From positions 1 through 10,823 of the forward strand of contig DGEE01000076.1 of assembly GCA_002385815.1 (NCBI GenBank): DNA of 10,823 bases. Direction: 5' to 3'. Positions 1 through 5,440 of the stretch are shown here, one piece after another. Under the pieces are notes generated by a model that was given only the letters and a program-made list of their open reading frames with translations, searched no databases and was not told where the DNA came from. The position numbers were made by a program, and so were the translations under genes. Position 1 is the first letter of the stretch, and each line of letters starts with the position of its first letter. The DNA is from Hungateiclostridiaceae bacterium UBA3934. GTDB lineage: Bacteria > Bacillota > Clostridia > Acetivibrionales > DTU013.

Positions 1-170
1 TCTGTCGGATTCCCCGACAGGATAATAATAAATGGTGTAATCCACAGCTTCCCGAGACAGCCGATAATCATAAACAGCCCCCGACATATGGACGGGAAGA
101 TCACTCCTGCCCATCAGGAGCAGATCAGGATAGCGGCGGGGGTATAGAGGAGAAAGAGTGGATCAGCTTC
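1..170. other. Left edge, no secure gene; two competing open frames
   Basis: Two frames run off the left edge. The + strand frame beginning at base 1 is open to a TAG at 145-147 and uses ATA and AGG codons like the rest of the window, so it could be the last ~48 codons of a gene starting outside. The - strand is open from an ATG at 114 (or a second ATG at 87) to the edge and encodes a tyrosine-rich stretch containing DYTIYYYPVG. Neither minus-strand ATG has a ribosome binding site in front of it. They cannot both be right, I recognise neither product, and both may be chance. If the minus frame is real, the repeat array at 171-203 would lie between two divergent genes. Confidence 0.3.
2..20. 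repeat. Perfect 7-bp hairpin, loop ATTCC
   Basis: CTGTCGG (2-8) pairs with CCGACAG (14-20) around the loop ATTCC. No T-tract follows on the + strand, so a terminator role is not shown. The shape and loop resemble the hairpin at 1057-1079; one stem pair differs in a compensated way (T-A here, C-G there). Confidence 0.5.
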
Positions 171-203
171 GTAATAGTCTTCAAATAGTGCTAAAATAGT
201 CCG
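171..203 (+). promoter_or_regulatory. Three AATAGT direct repeats at 11-bp spacing (possible response-regulator box)
   Basis: AATAGT occurs at 173-178, 184-189 and 195-200, with starts exactly 11 bp apart, so all copies face the same side of the helix. Winged-helix response regulators of the OmpR/PhoB family typically bind direct repeats with 11-bp spacing (the Pho box is 7+4 bp). The array ends about 30 bp before the probable -35 of the PilZ gene, a plausible distance for an activator. The half-site word does not match a regulator consensus I know, so the protein that would bind is not identified. Confidence 0.45.
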
Positions 204-206
204 AAA

Positions 207-223
207 GTCCTATACCATAGGAC
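207..223. promoter_or_regulatory. 7-bp perfect inverted repeat before PilZ promoter
   Basis: GTCCTAT (207-213) and ATAGGAC (217-223) are perfect inverted copies around ACC. The site lies between the 11-bp repeat array and the probable -35 region. It is a candidate operator dyad for a dimeric regulator; it could also fold as a small hairpin in a transcript reading through. Function is not known. Confidence 0.4.
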
Positions 224-234
224 ATATCATCTAT

Positions 235-262
235 TTTTACATTACGGCCGAAATGTTATGAT
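235..262 (+). promoter_or_regulatory. Probable extended -10 promoter of the PilZ gene
   Basis: TATGAT at 257-262 matches the sigma-70/SigA -10 at five of six bases and has TG at 254-255, giving the extended -10 form TGnTATGAT. The -35 area (around 234-240, TTTTTAC) is weak, which fits an extended -10 promoter or one needing the activator suggested by the repeats upstream. Transcription would start near 269, leaving a leader of about 35 bases. Confidence 0.5.
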
Positions 263-303
263 ATATATGGGGGATTGGTATTCCAGGGGTAAGGAGCGAG
301 GTC

Positions 304-900
304 ATGGCTAACAAGATCATTATCAGCAGCAACCAGAACAAATATGGAAACAGGCCTGGCCGATCCCACGGCACCGGTGATGACCAGTTGACGCAAGCCC
401 TGCGAAATGCCGTATCCGAAAGGACGGGCACGGCAAATAAAGGCAGACCGGGAACGTCAGCACTGTTGTTGGACGAAAATGTCTGGGGAAACGACAGGGC
501 CATAATCGACAAGCTCGATAAAGAGGTGCTGGCAGAAAGGAGACTTTTTGTAAGAGTCAGGCATGTACAGAAGATCACCTGTGATTCAGTGTATGAAGCT
601 ATCGATAAAGAGCCTGTCGAGCTGAGAAACCCGCTGGATCTGACGGTGGTGGATCTGTCTGTCGCCGGTATCGGAATAATCTGTGACAAAGAAATCGAAA
701 CCGGCAGGATACTCGGAATAAGAATACTGCTGGACAGGATACCATATGAGATAAAATGCAAAGTGATATATTGCATACCATTGGACGGGAAATTCAGAGC
801 CGGACTGAAAATAGCAGAGAAGGACAAGCGCTTCATGAGACATCTGAAGATCTTCGTAGCGCGCACTTCATTGACCACCGAGTATGCTTCCGGAGAATAA
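304..900 (+). CDS. PilZ-domain protein (putative c-di-GMP receptor)
   Basis: A 198-residue protein with a C-terminal PilZ domain, about residues 78-185. The two c-di-GMP-binding signatures of the family are present: the RxxxR motif in ERRLFVRVR (Arg80 and Arg84, with Arg79 before them) and the DxSxxG motif DLSVAGIG (Asp117, Ser119, Gly122). The last strand, GKFRAGLKI (162-170), is also typical. PilZ proteins change partner activity on binding c-di-GMP; the partner here is unknown. Residues 1-75 are rich in Asn, Gly, Arg and Ser, contain no recognised domain and are probably flexible. No signal peptide or membrane segment is seen, so the protein is probably cytoplasmic. The ATG at 304 is chosen because AAGGAG (291-296) lies seven bases before it. 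The gene stands alone, with its own promoter and a possible terminator at 1057-1079. The family call is firm; the pathway (motility, exopolysaccharide or other) is not shown. Confidence 0.9.
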   Translation: MANKIIISSNQNKYGNRPGRSHGTGDDQLTQALRNAVSERTGTANKGRPGTSALLLDENVWGNDRAIIDKLDKEVLAERRLFVRVRHVQKITCDSVYEAIDKEPVELRNPLDLTVVDLSVAGIGIICDKEIETGRILGIRILLDRIPYEIKCKVIYCIPLDGKFRAGLKIAEKDKRFMRHLKIFVARTSLTTEYASGE

Positions 901-1056
901 CAGTTGCAATGCTTTATCGTCAATAGCAAAACTTTTTGTCATATGTTCTTCAATACACCAGTTGCAAAATTTTAAGCTGTTTTGCGTGCATCAGCAAGAC
1001 AACCAGCTGAAATAATGGTATCAACAGCATAGGAATTTTTCATACCTCCCTGTTGG

Positions 1057-1080
1057 ACTGCCGGGAATTCCCCGGCAGTT
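1057..1080 (+). terminator. GC-rich hairpin, possible terminator of the PilZ transcript
   Basis: CTGCCGGG (1058-1065) pairs with CCCGGCAG (1071-1078) around AATTC, and A1057-T1079 extends the stem to nine pairs. Downstream is only a weak U-run (CTTTT at 1084-1088), six or more bases away. It lies 157 bases after the PilZ stop, so it is a weak or imperfect intrinsic terminator at best. It could be a processing or stability hairpin instead. Confidence 0.45.
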
Positions 1081-1184
1081 CAGCTTTTACAGGTTCACCA
1101 GCGGCATACATCTTCAGGCCTAAATATATCATCTGATGTGATAACGAATGTACCACTGATTTTCCGGATCTGCGCCTGCAATAG

Positions 1185-1235
1185 CAAAAAATGAACCAGT
1201 CACTGCAAGCAAAAGTGCTTGATCATGACTGGTTC
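1185..1235 (-). terminator. Rho-independent terminator of adhE
   Basis: Read on the minus strand, a two-part stem is followed directly by a run of six T (bases 1191-1186). The outer arms are GAACCAGTCA (1193-1202) and TGACTGGTTC (1226-1235), ten perfect pairs. The inner arms are CAAGCA (1206-1211) and TGCTTG (1216-1221), six pairs around AAAG. A 3/4-base internal loop separates the two. It sits 76 bases past the adhE stop codon on the correct strand. No comparable T-run follows on the + strand (TATCT only), so it should mainly act leftward. Confidence 0.85.
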
Positions 1236-1310
1236 TATCTAAACCCGATGAAGCTGTTCAGTGAAGTTTTATCAAACCCCATGTGACCGCTTCATTGGCG
1301 CTCCCTTATT

Positions 1311-3980
1311 TTATGCAGTTTTGCGCCTTTCGTTTTTGTCTTCTGCCTTTACAGACTCCCGCAGGCTTTGCTTCCTGCCATAGTAAGCGTCCAGGTATAT
1401 CTGCCTGATCTCGCTTATCAGAGGATATCTCGGATTTGTGCCGGTGCACTGGTCATCAAAAGCCTGCTCAGCCATCTCATCCAGGCTGTTGAGAAAATCC
1501 TTCTCCTTTATGCCATAATCCCTGATGCTCTTTTTGATGCCGACTTTCTTCTTGAGATCTTCTATGGCGCTGATCAGGTTTTCCAGCTTTTCCCCATCAG
1601 TCGTGCCCCTTATACCGAGGAAATCAGCTATCTCAGTGTATCTTTCCAGCGTGCGCGGATGATCGTACTGCGGGAAAGTACCCATTTTTGCGGGAGCATC
1701 CGCTGCGTTGAAGCGGATCACTTCAGATATCAGCAGTGCATTGGCAACGCCATGAGGCAGGTGGTGGTAGGCTCCAAGCTTGTGTGCCATCGAATGGCAG
1801 ACGCCGAGGAATGCATTTGCAAATGCCATGCCTGCGATAGTGGAAGCATCGGCCATTTTCTCTCTGGCCTTCGGGTCGGCTGCGCCTTTTTCATATGCCC
1901 GGGGCAAATACTCGAACACCATTTTTATCGCTTTCAAAGCAAGTCCGTCTGTGTAATCGGTAGCCATCATAGAAACATATGCCTCGATCGCATGTGTCAG
2001 TGCATCGATGCCTGAAGCACTGGTGAGACTCTTTGGCTGATCCATCATCAGATCTGCGTCTACTATCGCCATATCCGGCAGCAGTTCGTAGTCAGCCAGC
2101 GGATATTTCACTCCGGTGCTTTCATCGGTGATGACTGCAAATGGTGTGACCTCACTGCCAGTGCCCGATGTTGTAGGTATGGCCACAAAGTATGCTTTTT
2201 CACCCATCTTCGGGAAAGTGTAAACGCGCTTTCTGATGTCCATAAACCGCATTGCCATATCCATGAAGTCAGCTTCAGGATGCTCGTAAAGCACCCACAT
2301 TATCTTGGCGGCATCCATCGGTGAACCGCCTCCGAGGGCGATTATGCAGTCGGGCCCGAATGCTTTCATGGCCGCCGCGCCTTCCTTTGCACATTCGAGA
2401 GTCGGGTCCGGAGAGACCTTATAGAATGTCGTGTGGACTATACCCAATTCATCGAGCTTATCTGTGACAGGCTTTGTGTAACCGTTGCTGTACAGGAAGC
2501 TGTCCGTAACGATGAATACCTTTTTCCTGCCGAGGACATATTTGAGTTCCTCGAGAGCAACAGGGAGGCAGCCTCTTTTCATATAGACCTTATCAGGGGT
2601 CCTGAACCAGAGCATATTCTCTCTTCTTTCTGCTACCGTCTTTATATTGATCAGATGCTTCACGCCAACGTTTTCGGATACCGAGTTGCCGCCCCAGGAG
2701 CCGCAGCCCAGTGTAAGTGACGGTGACAGCCTGAAGTTGTAGAGATCGCCGATGCCGCCCTGGGCTGATGGCGTGTTGACAAGTATCCGGCAGGTCTTCA
2801 TCCTGGCTGCGAATTCATCCAGCTTGTCTTTTGCGCGTACAGTGTCAAGATACACTGAAGCCGTGTGGCCGAAACCTCCGTCGGCTACAAGTCTTTCAGC
2901 TTTGTCAAGGGCATCACCGAAGTCCTTTGCCCTGTACATGGCAAGAACAGGTGAGAGCTTCTCATATGCAAAGGGCTCGGTAAGATCTGTCTTTTCGACT
3001 TCGCCGATCAGTATCTTAGTATTTTCCGGCACGCTGATCCCAGCAAGTGAAGCAATTGCCGGAGCTGTCTGACCAACGATCCTGGCATTCAGCTTTCCAT
3101 TTATGATGATTGTTTCGCGCACTTTCTGCGTTTCATCTTCATTGAGGAAATGGCATCCCCGTCTGGCAAATTCAGCCTTTACTTCATCATAGATATCATC
3201 GTCAACTATGACTGACTGCTCGGATGCACAGATCATCCCATTGTCGAAGGTCTTCGAATGTATTATTGAATTGACCGCCAGCAGTATGTCTGCTGAGCTG
3301 TCGATAATAGCCGGGGTGTTGCCGGGACCTACGCCGATGGCCGGTTTGCCGGAGGAATATGCAGCCGTCACCATGCCGGGTCCGCCGGTGGCAAGGATCA
3401 AATCAGACTGCTTCATTATATAATTGGTCATTTCCAGGGACGGAACATCGATCCAGCTGATTATCCCTTCAGGTGCTCCGGCTTTGACTGCCGCCTCGAG
3501 TATGATCCTAGAGGCCTCGACCGTGCACTCCCTTGCCCTGGGATGAGGGCTTATAACGATGCCGTTCCTGGTTTTCAGAGCCAGGAGTATCTTGAATATC
3601 GCTGTGGAGGTAGGGTTCGTGGTCGGTATGACTGCTGCCAGGATGCCGACCGGCTCGGCGATCCTTTTGATGCCGCATGCCTTATCCTCTTCGATGACTC
3701 CGCATGTCTGCACATTTTTATAAGCATTGTAAATATATTCAGATGCGTAATGGTTTTTGATGACCTTATCTTCCACGACGCCCATGCCGGTCTCCTCCAC
3801 CGCCATTTTTGCCAGGCGTATACGTTCCCTGTTTGCAGCCATGGCTGCTTCGAAAAAGATCCTGTCGACCTGTTCCTGTGTATAACCTGCATATATCTTC
3901 TGAGCTTCTCTTACGCGTACAACTGCTGCTTCCAGCTTCTGGACGCTGTCTATGATTTCGTATTTTCTTGTCTTAGTCAT
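1311..3980 (-). CDS. adhE: Bifunctional acetaldehyde-CoA/alcohol dehydrogenase AdhE
   Basis: An 889-residue fusion enzyme (E. coli AdhE has 891) that reduces acetyl-CoA to acetaldehyde and then to ethanol, oxidising two NADH. The N-terminal CoA-acylating aldehyde dehydrogenase half (about 1-440) has the active-site Cys251 in GMICASEQS and GVGPGNTPA at 216-224. The C-terminal iron-dependent alcohol dehydrogenase half (about 455-870) has the NAD-binding GGGSPMD (550-556), IPTTSGTGSEVTPF (601-614) and the expected iron ligands Asp659, His663, His729 and His743. Nothing essential is missing, so it should be active. The family often assembles into helical filaments (spirosomes) in the cytoplasm. 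The ATG at 3980 has AAAGGAGG seven bases upstream. It is a single-gene unit: own promoter (4080-4108), two Rex-like operators, own terminator (1185-1235). The last ~20 residues form a highly charged tail. Confidence 0.97.
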   Translation of the reverse strand: MTKTRKYEIIDSVQKLEAAVVRVREAQKIYAGYTQEQVDRIFFEAAMAANRERIRLAKMAVEETGMGVVEDKVIKNHYASEYIYNAYKNVQTCGVIEEDKACGIKRIAEPVGILAAVIPTTNPTSTAIFKILLALKTRNGIVISPHPRARECTVEASRIILEAAVKAGAPEGIISWIDVPSLEMTNYIMKQSDLILATGGPGMVTAAYSSGKPAIGVGPGNTPAIIDSSADILLAVNSIIHSKTFDNGMICASEQSVIVDDDIYDEVKAEFARRGCHFLNEDETQKVRETIIINGKLNARIVGQTAPAIASLAGISVPENTKILIGEVEKTDLTEPFAYEKLSPVLAMYRAKDFGDALDKAERLVADGGFGHTASVYLDTVRAKDKLDEFAARMKTCRILVNTPSAQGGIGDLYNFRLSPSLTLGCGSWGGNSVSENVGVKHLINIKTVAERRENMLWFRTPDKVYMKRGCLPVALEELKYVLGRKKVFIVTDSFLYSNGYTKPVTDKLDELGIVHTTFYKVSPDPTLECAKEGAAAMKAFGPDCIIALGGGSPMDAAKIMWVLYEHPEADFMDMAMRFMDIRKRVYTFPKMGEKAYFVAIPTTSGTGSEVTPFAVITDESTGVKYPLADYELLPDMAIVDADLMMDQPKSLTSASGIDALTHAIEAYVSMMATDYTDGLALKAIKMVFEYLPRAYEKGAADPKAREKMADASTIAGMAFANAFLGVCHSMAHKLGAYHHLPHGVANALLISEVIRFNAADAPAKMGTFPQYDHPRTLERYTEIADFLGIRGTTDGEKLENLISAIEDLKKKVGIKKSIRDYGIKEKDFLNSLDEMAEQAFDDQCTGTNPRYPLISEIRQIYLDAYYGRKQSLRESVKAEDKNERRKTA

Positions 3981-4050
3981 ATCTAACCCTCCTTTACCGT
4001 TGCTTACCGCAAATCCCTGGTTACCATTTTCTTCTTGATTGATGTGAACA

Positions 4051-4068
4051 TTGATAAATATTTAACTA
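4051..4068 (-). promoter_or_regulatory. Rex-like operator, downstream site
   Basis: TTGATAAATATTTAACTA matches the clostridial Rex consensus TTGTTAA-N4-TTAACAA at 12 of 14 defined positions. It falls at about +5 to +22 from the predicted adhE start of transcription. Rex is the NADH/NAD+-sensing repressor of fermentation genes in Firmicutes, and adhE is one of its best-known targets. The rex gene is not in this window, so regulation is inferred from the site and the target. Confidence 0.7.
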
Positions 4069-4071
4069 TCT

Positions 4072-4089
4072 TTGATAAAATTTTAACAC
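4072..4089 (-). promoter_or_regulatory. Rex-like operator, overlapping the -10
   Basis: TTGATAAAATTTTAACAC also matches the Rex consensus at 12 of 14 positions. It begins exactly 21 bp (two helical turns) from the start of the other site and contains the predicted -10 hexamer, so a bound repressor would block RNA polymerase directly. The two sites share the core TTGATAAA and TTTAAC. Confidence 0.75.
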
Positions 4090-4108
4090 GGTCAGGGTGA
4101 ATTGTCAA
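4080..4108 (-). promoter_or_regulatory. adhE promoter, sigma-70/SigA type
   Basis: On the minus strand a perfect -35 TTGACA (4108-4103) and a -10 TAAAAT (4085-4080, five of six) are separated by the optimal 17 bp. Transcription should start near 4073, giving a leader of about 93 bases before the adhE ATG at 3980. Confidence 0.8.
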
Positions 4109-4150
4109 TTATTTTTTGTAAAAAGTTTTGGTATTTTTACGAAAATTTTT
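4109..4150 (-). promoter_or_regulatory. A/T-tract region behind the adhE promoter (possible UP element)
   Basis: Directly upstream of the -35 lie T/A tracts at 4112-4117, 4126-4129, 4134-4138 and 4142-4150, spaced roughly 9-13 bp apart. Such tracts can contact the alpha subunits of RNA polymerase (UP element) or bend DNA. This fits a strong promoter held down by a repressor; the effect itself is inference. Confidence 0.45.
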
Positions 4151-4294
4151 GTACAATTTGCAAAACAGTTCTTGCACTTCTGCACCGGATGGGGATAGCC
4201 TGTATGCAGCCGGATAAATATGGTGTTATATCAGTGTGAAATATTAATGGAAATAAGGGTGGTATTCTTATAGTTAATAGGCAGGGGAGCTGAG

Positions 4295-4348
4295 ATGACA
4301 AGAAACCCGAACAGCTTGACAACTGCACTCGAAAAATTTACTGTATAA
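4295..4348 (+). CDS. Candidate 17-residue peptide or leader ORF
   Basis: ATG at 4295 follows GGGGAG (4284-4289) by five bases and encodes MTRNPNSLTTALEKFTV before TAA. The spacing is good, but a frame this short is expected by chance in a region of this size. It has no hydrophobic segment, cysteine cluster or run of one amino acid that would mark a toxin, pheromone or attenuation leader. It lies 208 bases before the DUF2461 start. No known family is recognised. Confidence 0.2.
   Translation: MTRNPNSLTTALEKFTV
4316..4344 (+). promoter_or_regulatory. Possible promoter for the DUF2461 gene
   Basis: A perfect TTGACA (4316-4321) is followed after 17 bp by TACTGT (4339-4344), which matches the -10 at only three of six positions; TATAAC at 4344-4349 is better but 22 bp away. 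If used, it gives a leader of about 200 bases. No better promoter is apparent closer to 4557. Confidence 0.25.
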
Positions 4349-4556
4349 CCGGGTATGGGTCTGAGAAAATCTCTGAACTGATCGGTCCGGGTTTGATGCA
4401 GGCACAGTACCGGTATACGGGAAGCGGATGGGTGCAGTTCGGCTCTCTGTGAGGACGGAAACCTTTTTGATATATGTAATATGTGTGGATCATCATATAA
4501 GGAATTATATGCTGGTTATATATATTCGAGTTCAATAGCAAATCGGAGGATGAGAT

Positions 4557-5231
4557 ATGGGCTTTGATGGATTTTCGCAGGAAGCGCCGCGCTTCCTTCT
4601 GGAAAACAGGATGAACAACAGCAAGGAATGGTACGAAGAGCATAAACATGTGTACAGGAAATATGTCTATGAACCCTTTGTCGAGCTGGTTAAGGAATTG
4701 TCACCTGCCATGAAGGAGATCGACAGCAGTATCATAACAGTTCCCTCAAAGATCATATCCAGGGTCAGGAGAGATACCAGGTTCACAAAGGATAAGACCC
4801 TTTACAGGGACAATGCCTGGATCGTTTTTCTGCGGGACAAATCGCAGATGTCGATATCGCCGTGCTTCTGGTTTGAACTGGGCCAGTACGGAATCAGCTA
4901 CGGAGTTGGATATTATAAAGCCCGGACGGCTTCCATGGCAAAGATGAGGGAGATGATACTGGACAGGCATCCTTCATTTATGGCCGCTCTGAAAGCATAT
5001 GAAAGTCAGGATGAGTTTGTCATAGGTGGAGAAATATACAAAAGAAACAGGTATCCGGAGCAGCCGGAGAATATGCAGCAGTGGCTCAACAGGAGAAACA
5101 TAGTGTTTGAAAATGTGAGCAGGGATTTTGGACCTGCATTCTCAGCCGGGTTGCCGGATGTGCTCATAAATGGTTTCAGGAAGCTGAAGCCGATATATGA
5201 TTTTCTTCTTCTGGCAGAAAGCAGTGTTTGA
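4557..5231 (+). CDS. DUF2461 (TIGR02453-type) family protein
   Basis: A 224-residue protein of the DUF2461 family. Diagnostic stretches are NNSKEWYEEHKHVY (20-33), where the family reads roughly NN-W-HK-Y, and ISRVRRDTRFTKDKTLYRDN (67-86), the conserved core R-RDtRF-KDK-Y. Length is normal for the family (about 210-230 residues). No signal peptide, membrane segment or known catalytic site is visible, so it is probably cytoplasmic. The biochemical function of the family is not established to my knowledge, and I do not assign one. The ATG at 4557 has GGAGGA (4545-4550) six bases before it. Neighbours (adhE divergent on the left, a lipoprotein after 209 bp on the right) give no clear functional hint. 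The family call is strong, the role unknown. Confidence 0.85.
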   Translation: MGFDGFSQEAPRFLLENRMNNSKEWYEEHKHVYRKYVYEPFVELVKELSPAMKEIDSSIITVPSKIISRVRRDTRFTKDKTLYRDNAWIVFLRDKSQMSISPCFWFELGQYGISYGVGYYKARTASMAKMREMILDRHPSFMAALKAYESQDEFVIGGEIYKRNRYPEQPENMQQWLNRRNIVFENVSRDFGPAFSAGLPDVLINGFRKLKPIYDFLLLAESSV

Positions 5232-5260
5232 TCCCTGATCGCCATAATATTGAATAATCA

Positions 5261-5276
5261 CCCTCCCGGCATTGCA
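5261..5276. repeat. 16-bp intergenic repeat, copy 1
   Basis: CCCTCCCGGCATTGCA is identical to 9616-9631, and the match extends to 18 of 20 with the following bases. This copy starts 30 bases after the DUF2461 stop. Read on the minus strand it is TGCAATGCCGGGAGGG, which contains a ribosome-binding-site-like GGGAGGG. Confidence 0.6.
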
Positions 5277-5291
5277 AAATCATCCTTTTTC

Positions 5292-5316
5292 CAGGGGATT
5301 CACCCCTGAGGGGTGA
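5292..5316. promoter_or_regulatory. Two mutually exclusive hairpins / operator-like dyad
   Basis: The segment CACCCCTG can pair in two ways: CAGGGG (5292-5297) with CCCCTG (5303-5308), or TCACCCC (5300-5306) with GGGGTGA (5310-5316). Only one can form at a time. The second forms a perfect 7-bp dyad with a 3-base centre. No T-run follows on either strand, so this is not a standard terminator. It lies 61 bases after the DUF2461 stop and about 125 before the lipoprotein start, so it could be an operator, an RNA switch or a stability hairpin. Confidence 0.45.
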
Positions 5317-5440
5317 TATTATAAGACAATGCTTTGCAATAGAATATAGCTTGAAGATAAAGTCAATACAGGGCAGGCGGAGGCTTGGGTCTGTCAGAAG
5401 GTTGACGGTAATGAGCTAAAATTATGATGGGGGGATCACC

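Larger units (their letters stand above)
901..1310. other. 410-bp gap between convergent PilZ and adhE genes
   Basis: I see no secure gene here. It holds the hairpins at 1057-1079 and 1193-1235, an imperfect foldback around 973-1007 (GTTTTGC with GCAAGAC, one G-T pair), two copies of CAGTTGCAA (901-909 and 959-967), and two copies of the intergenic word CAATAGCAAA (921-930 and 1179-1188). On the minus strand a strong ribosome-binding-site-like GGGAGGT (1050-1044) is followed by two overlapping tiny frames of 23 and 26 codons, discussed in the findings. Confidence 0.6.
4151..4556. other. ~400-bp region before the DUF2461 gene, no secure gene
   Basis: No ORF of convincing length is seen. It holds a 17-codon frame with a ribosome-binding-site-like sequence (4295-4348), a possible + strand promoter (4316-4344), the palindrome TACCGGTA (near 4409), small foldbacks such as GAGAAAATCTC, and a copy of CAATAGCAAA (4533-4542). 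Words resembling parts of a TPP riboswitch occur at 4360-4400 but the required pairing is missing. Confidence 0.5.

Noticed and set aside
237..929. 230-residue minus-strand ORF over the PilZ gene
   Set aside because: Composition is a Ser/Ile/Leu-rich shadow of the + strand gene, which has clear PilZ motifs and a good ribosome binding site.
868..942. Minus-strand 24-codon ORF overlapping the end of the PilZ gene, with SFAID resembling SYAVD in the tiny ORF at 1043
   Set aside because: No ribosome binding site, overlap with a solid gene, and the similarity spans only five residues; most likely chance.
4252..4275. T-box-like AAGGGTGGTA
   Set aside because: The following CCGCG of the T-box is missing, there is no terminator/antiterminator pair, and no tRNA-regulated gene is downstream.
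4340..4430. TPP riboswitch-like words (CTGAGA, then TGAACTGATC, then ATGC)
   Set aside because: The word order resembles the thiamine-pyrophosphate aptamer, but the P2 partner ACCC, the P3 helix and the exact ACCTGATC are missing, and no thiamine gene follows.
5402..5428. TTGACG with TATGAT as a promoter just before the lipoprotein ATG
   Set aside because: The spacer is only 15 bp and transcription would start inside the ribosome binding site, leaving no usable leader.
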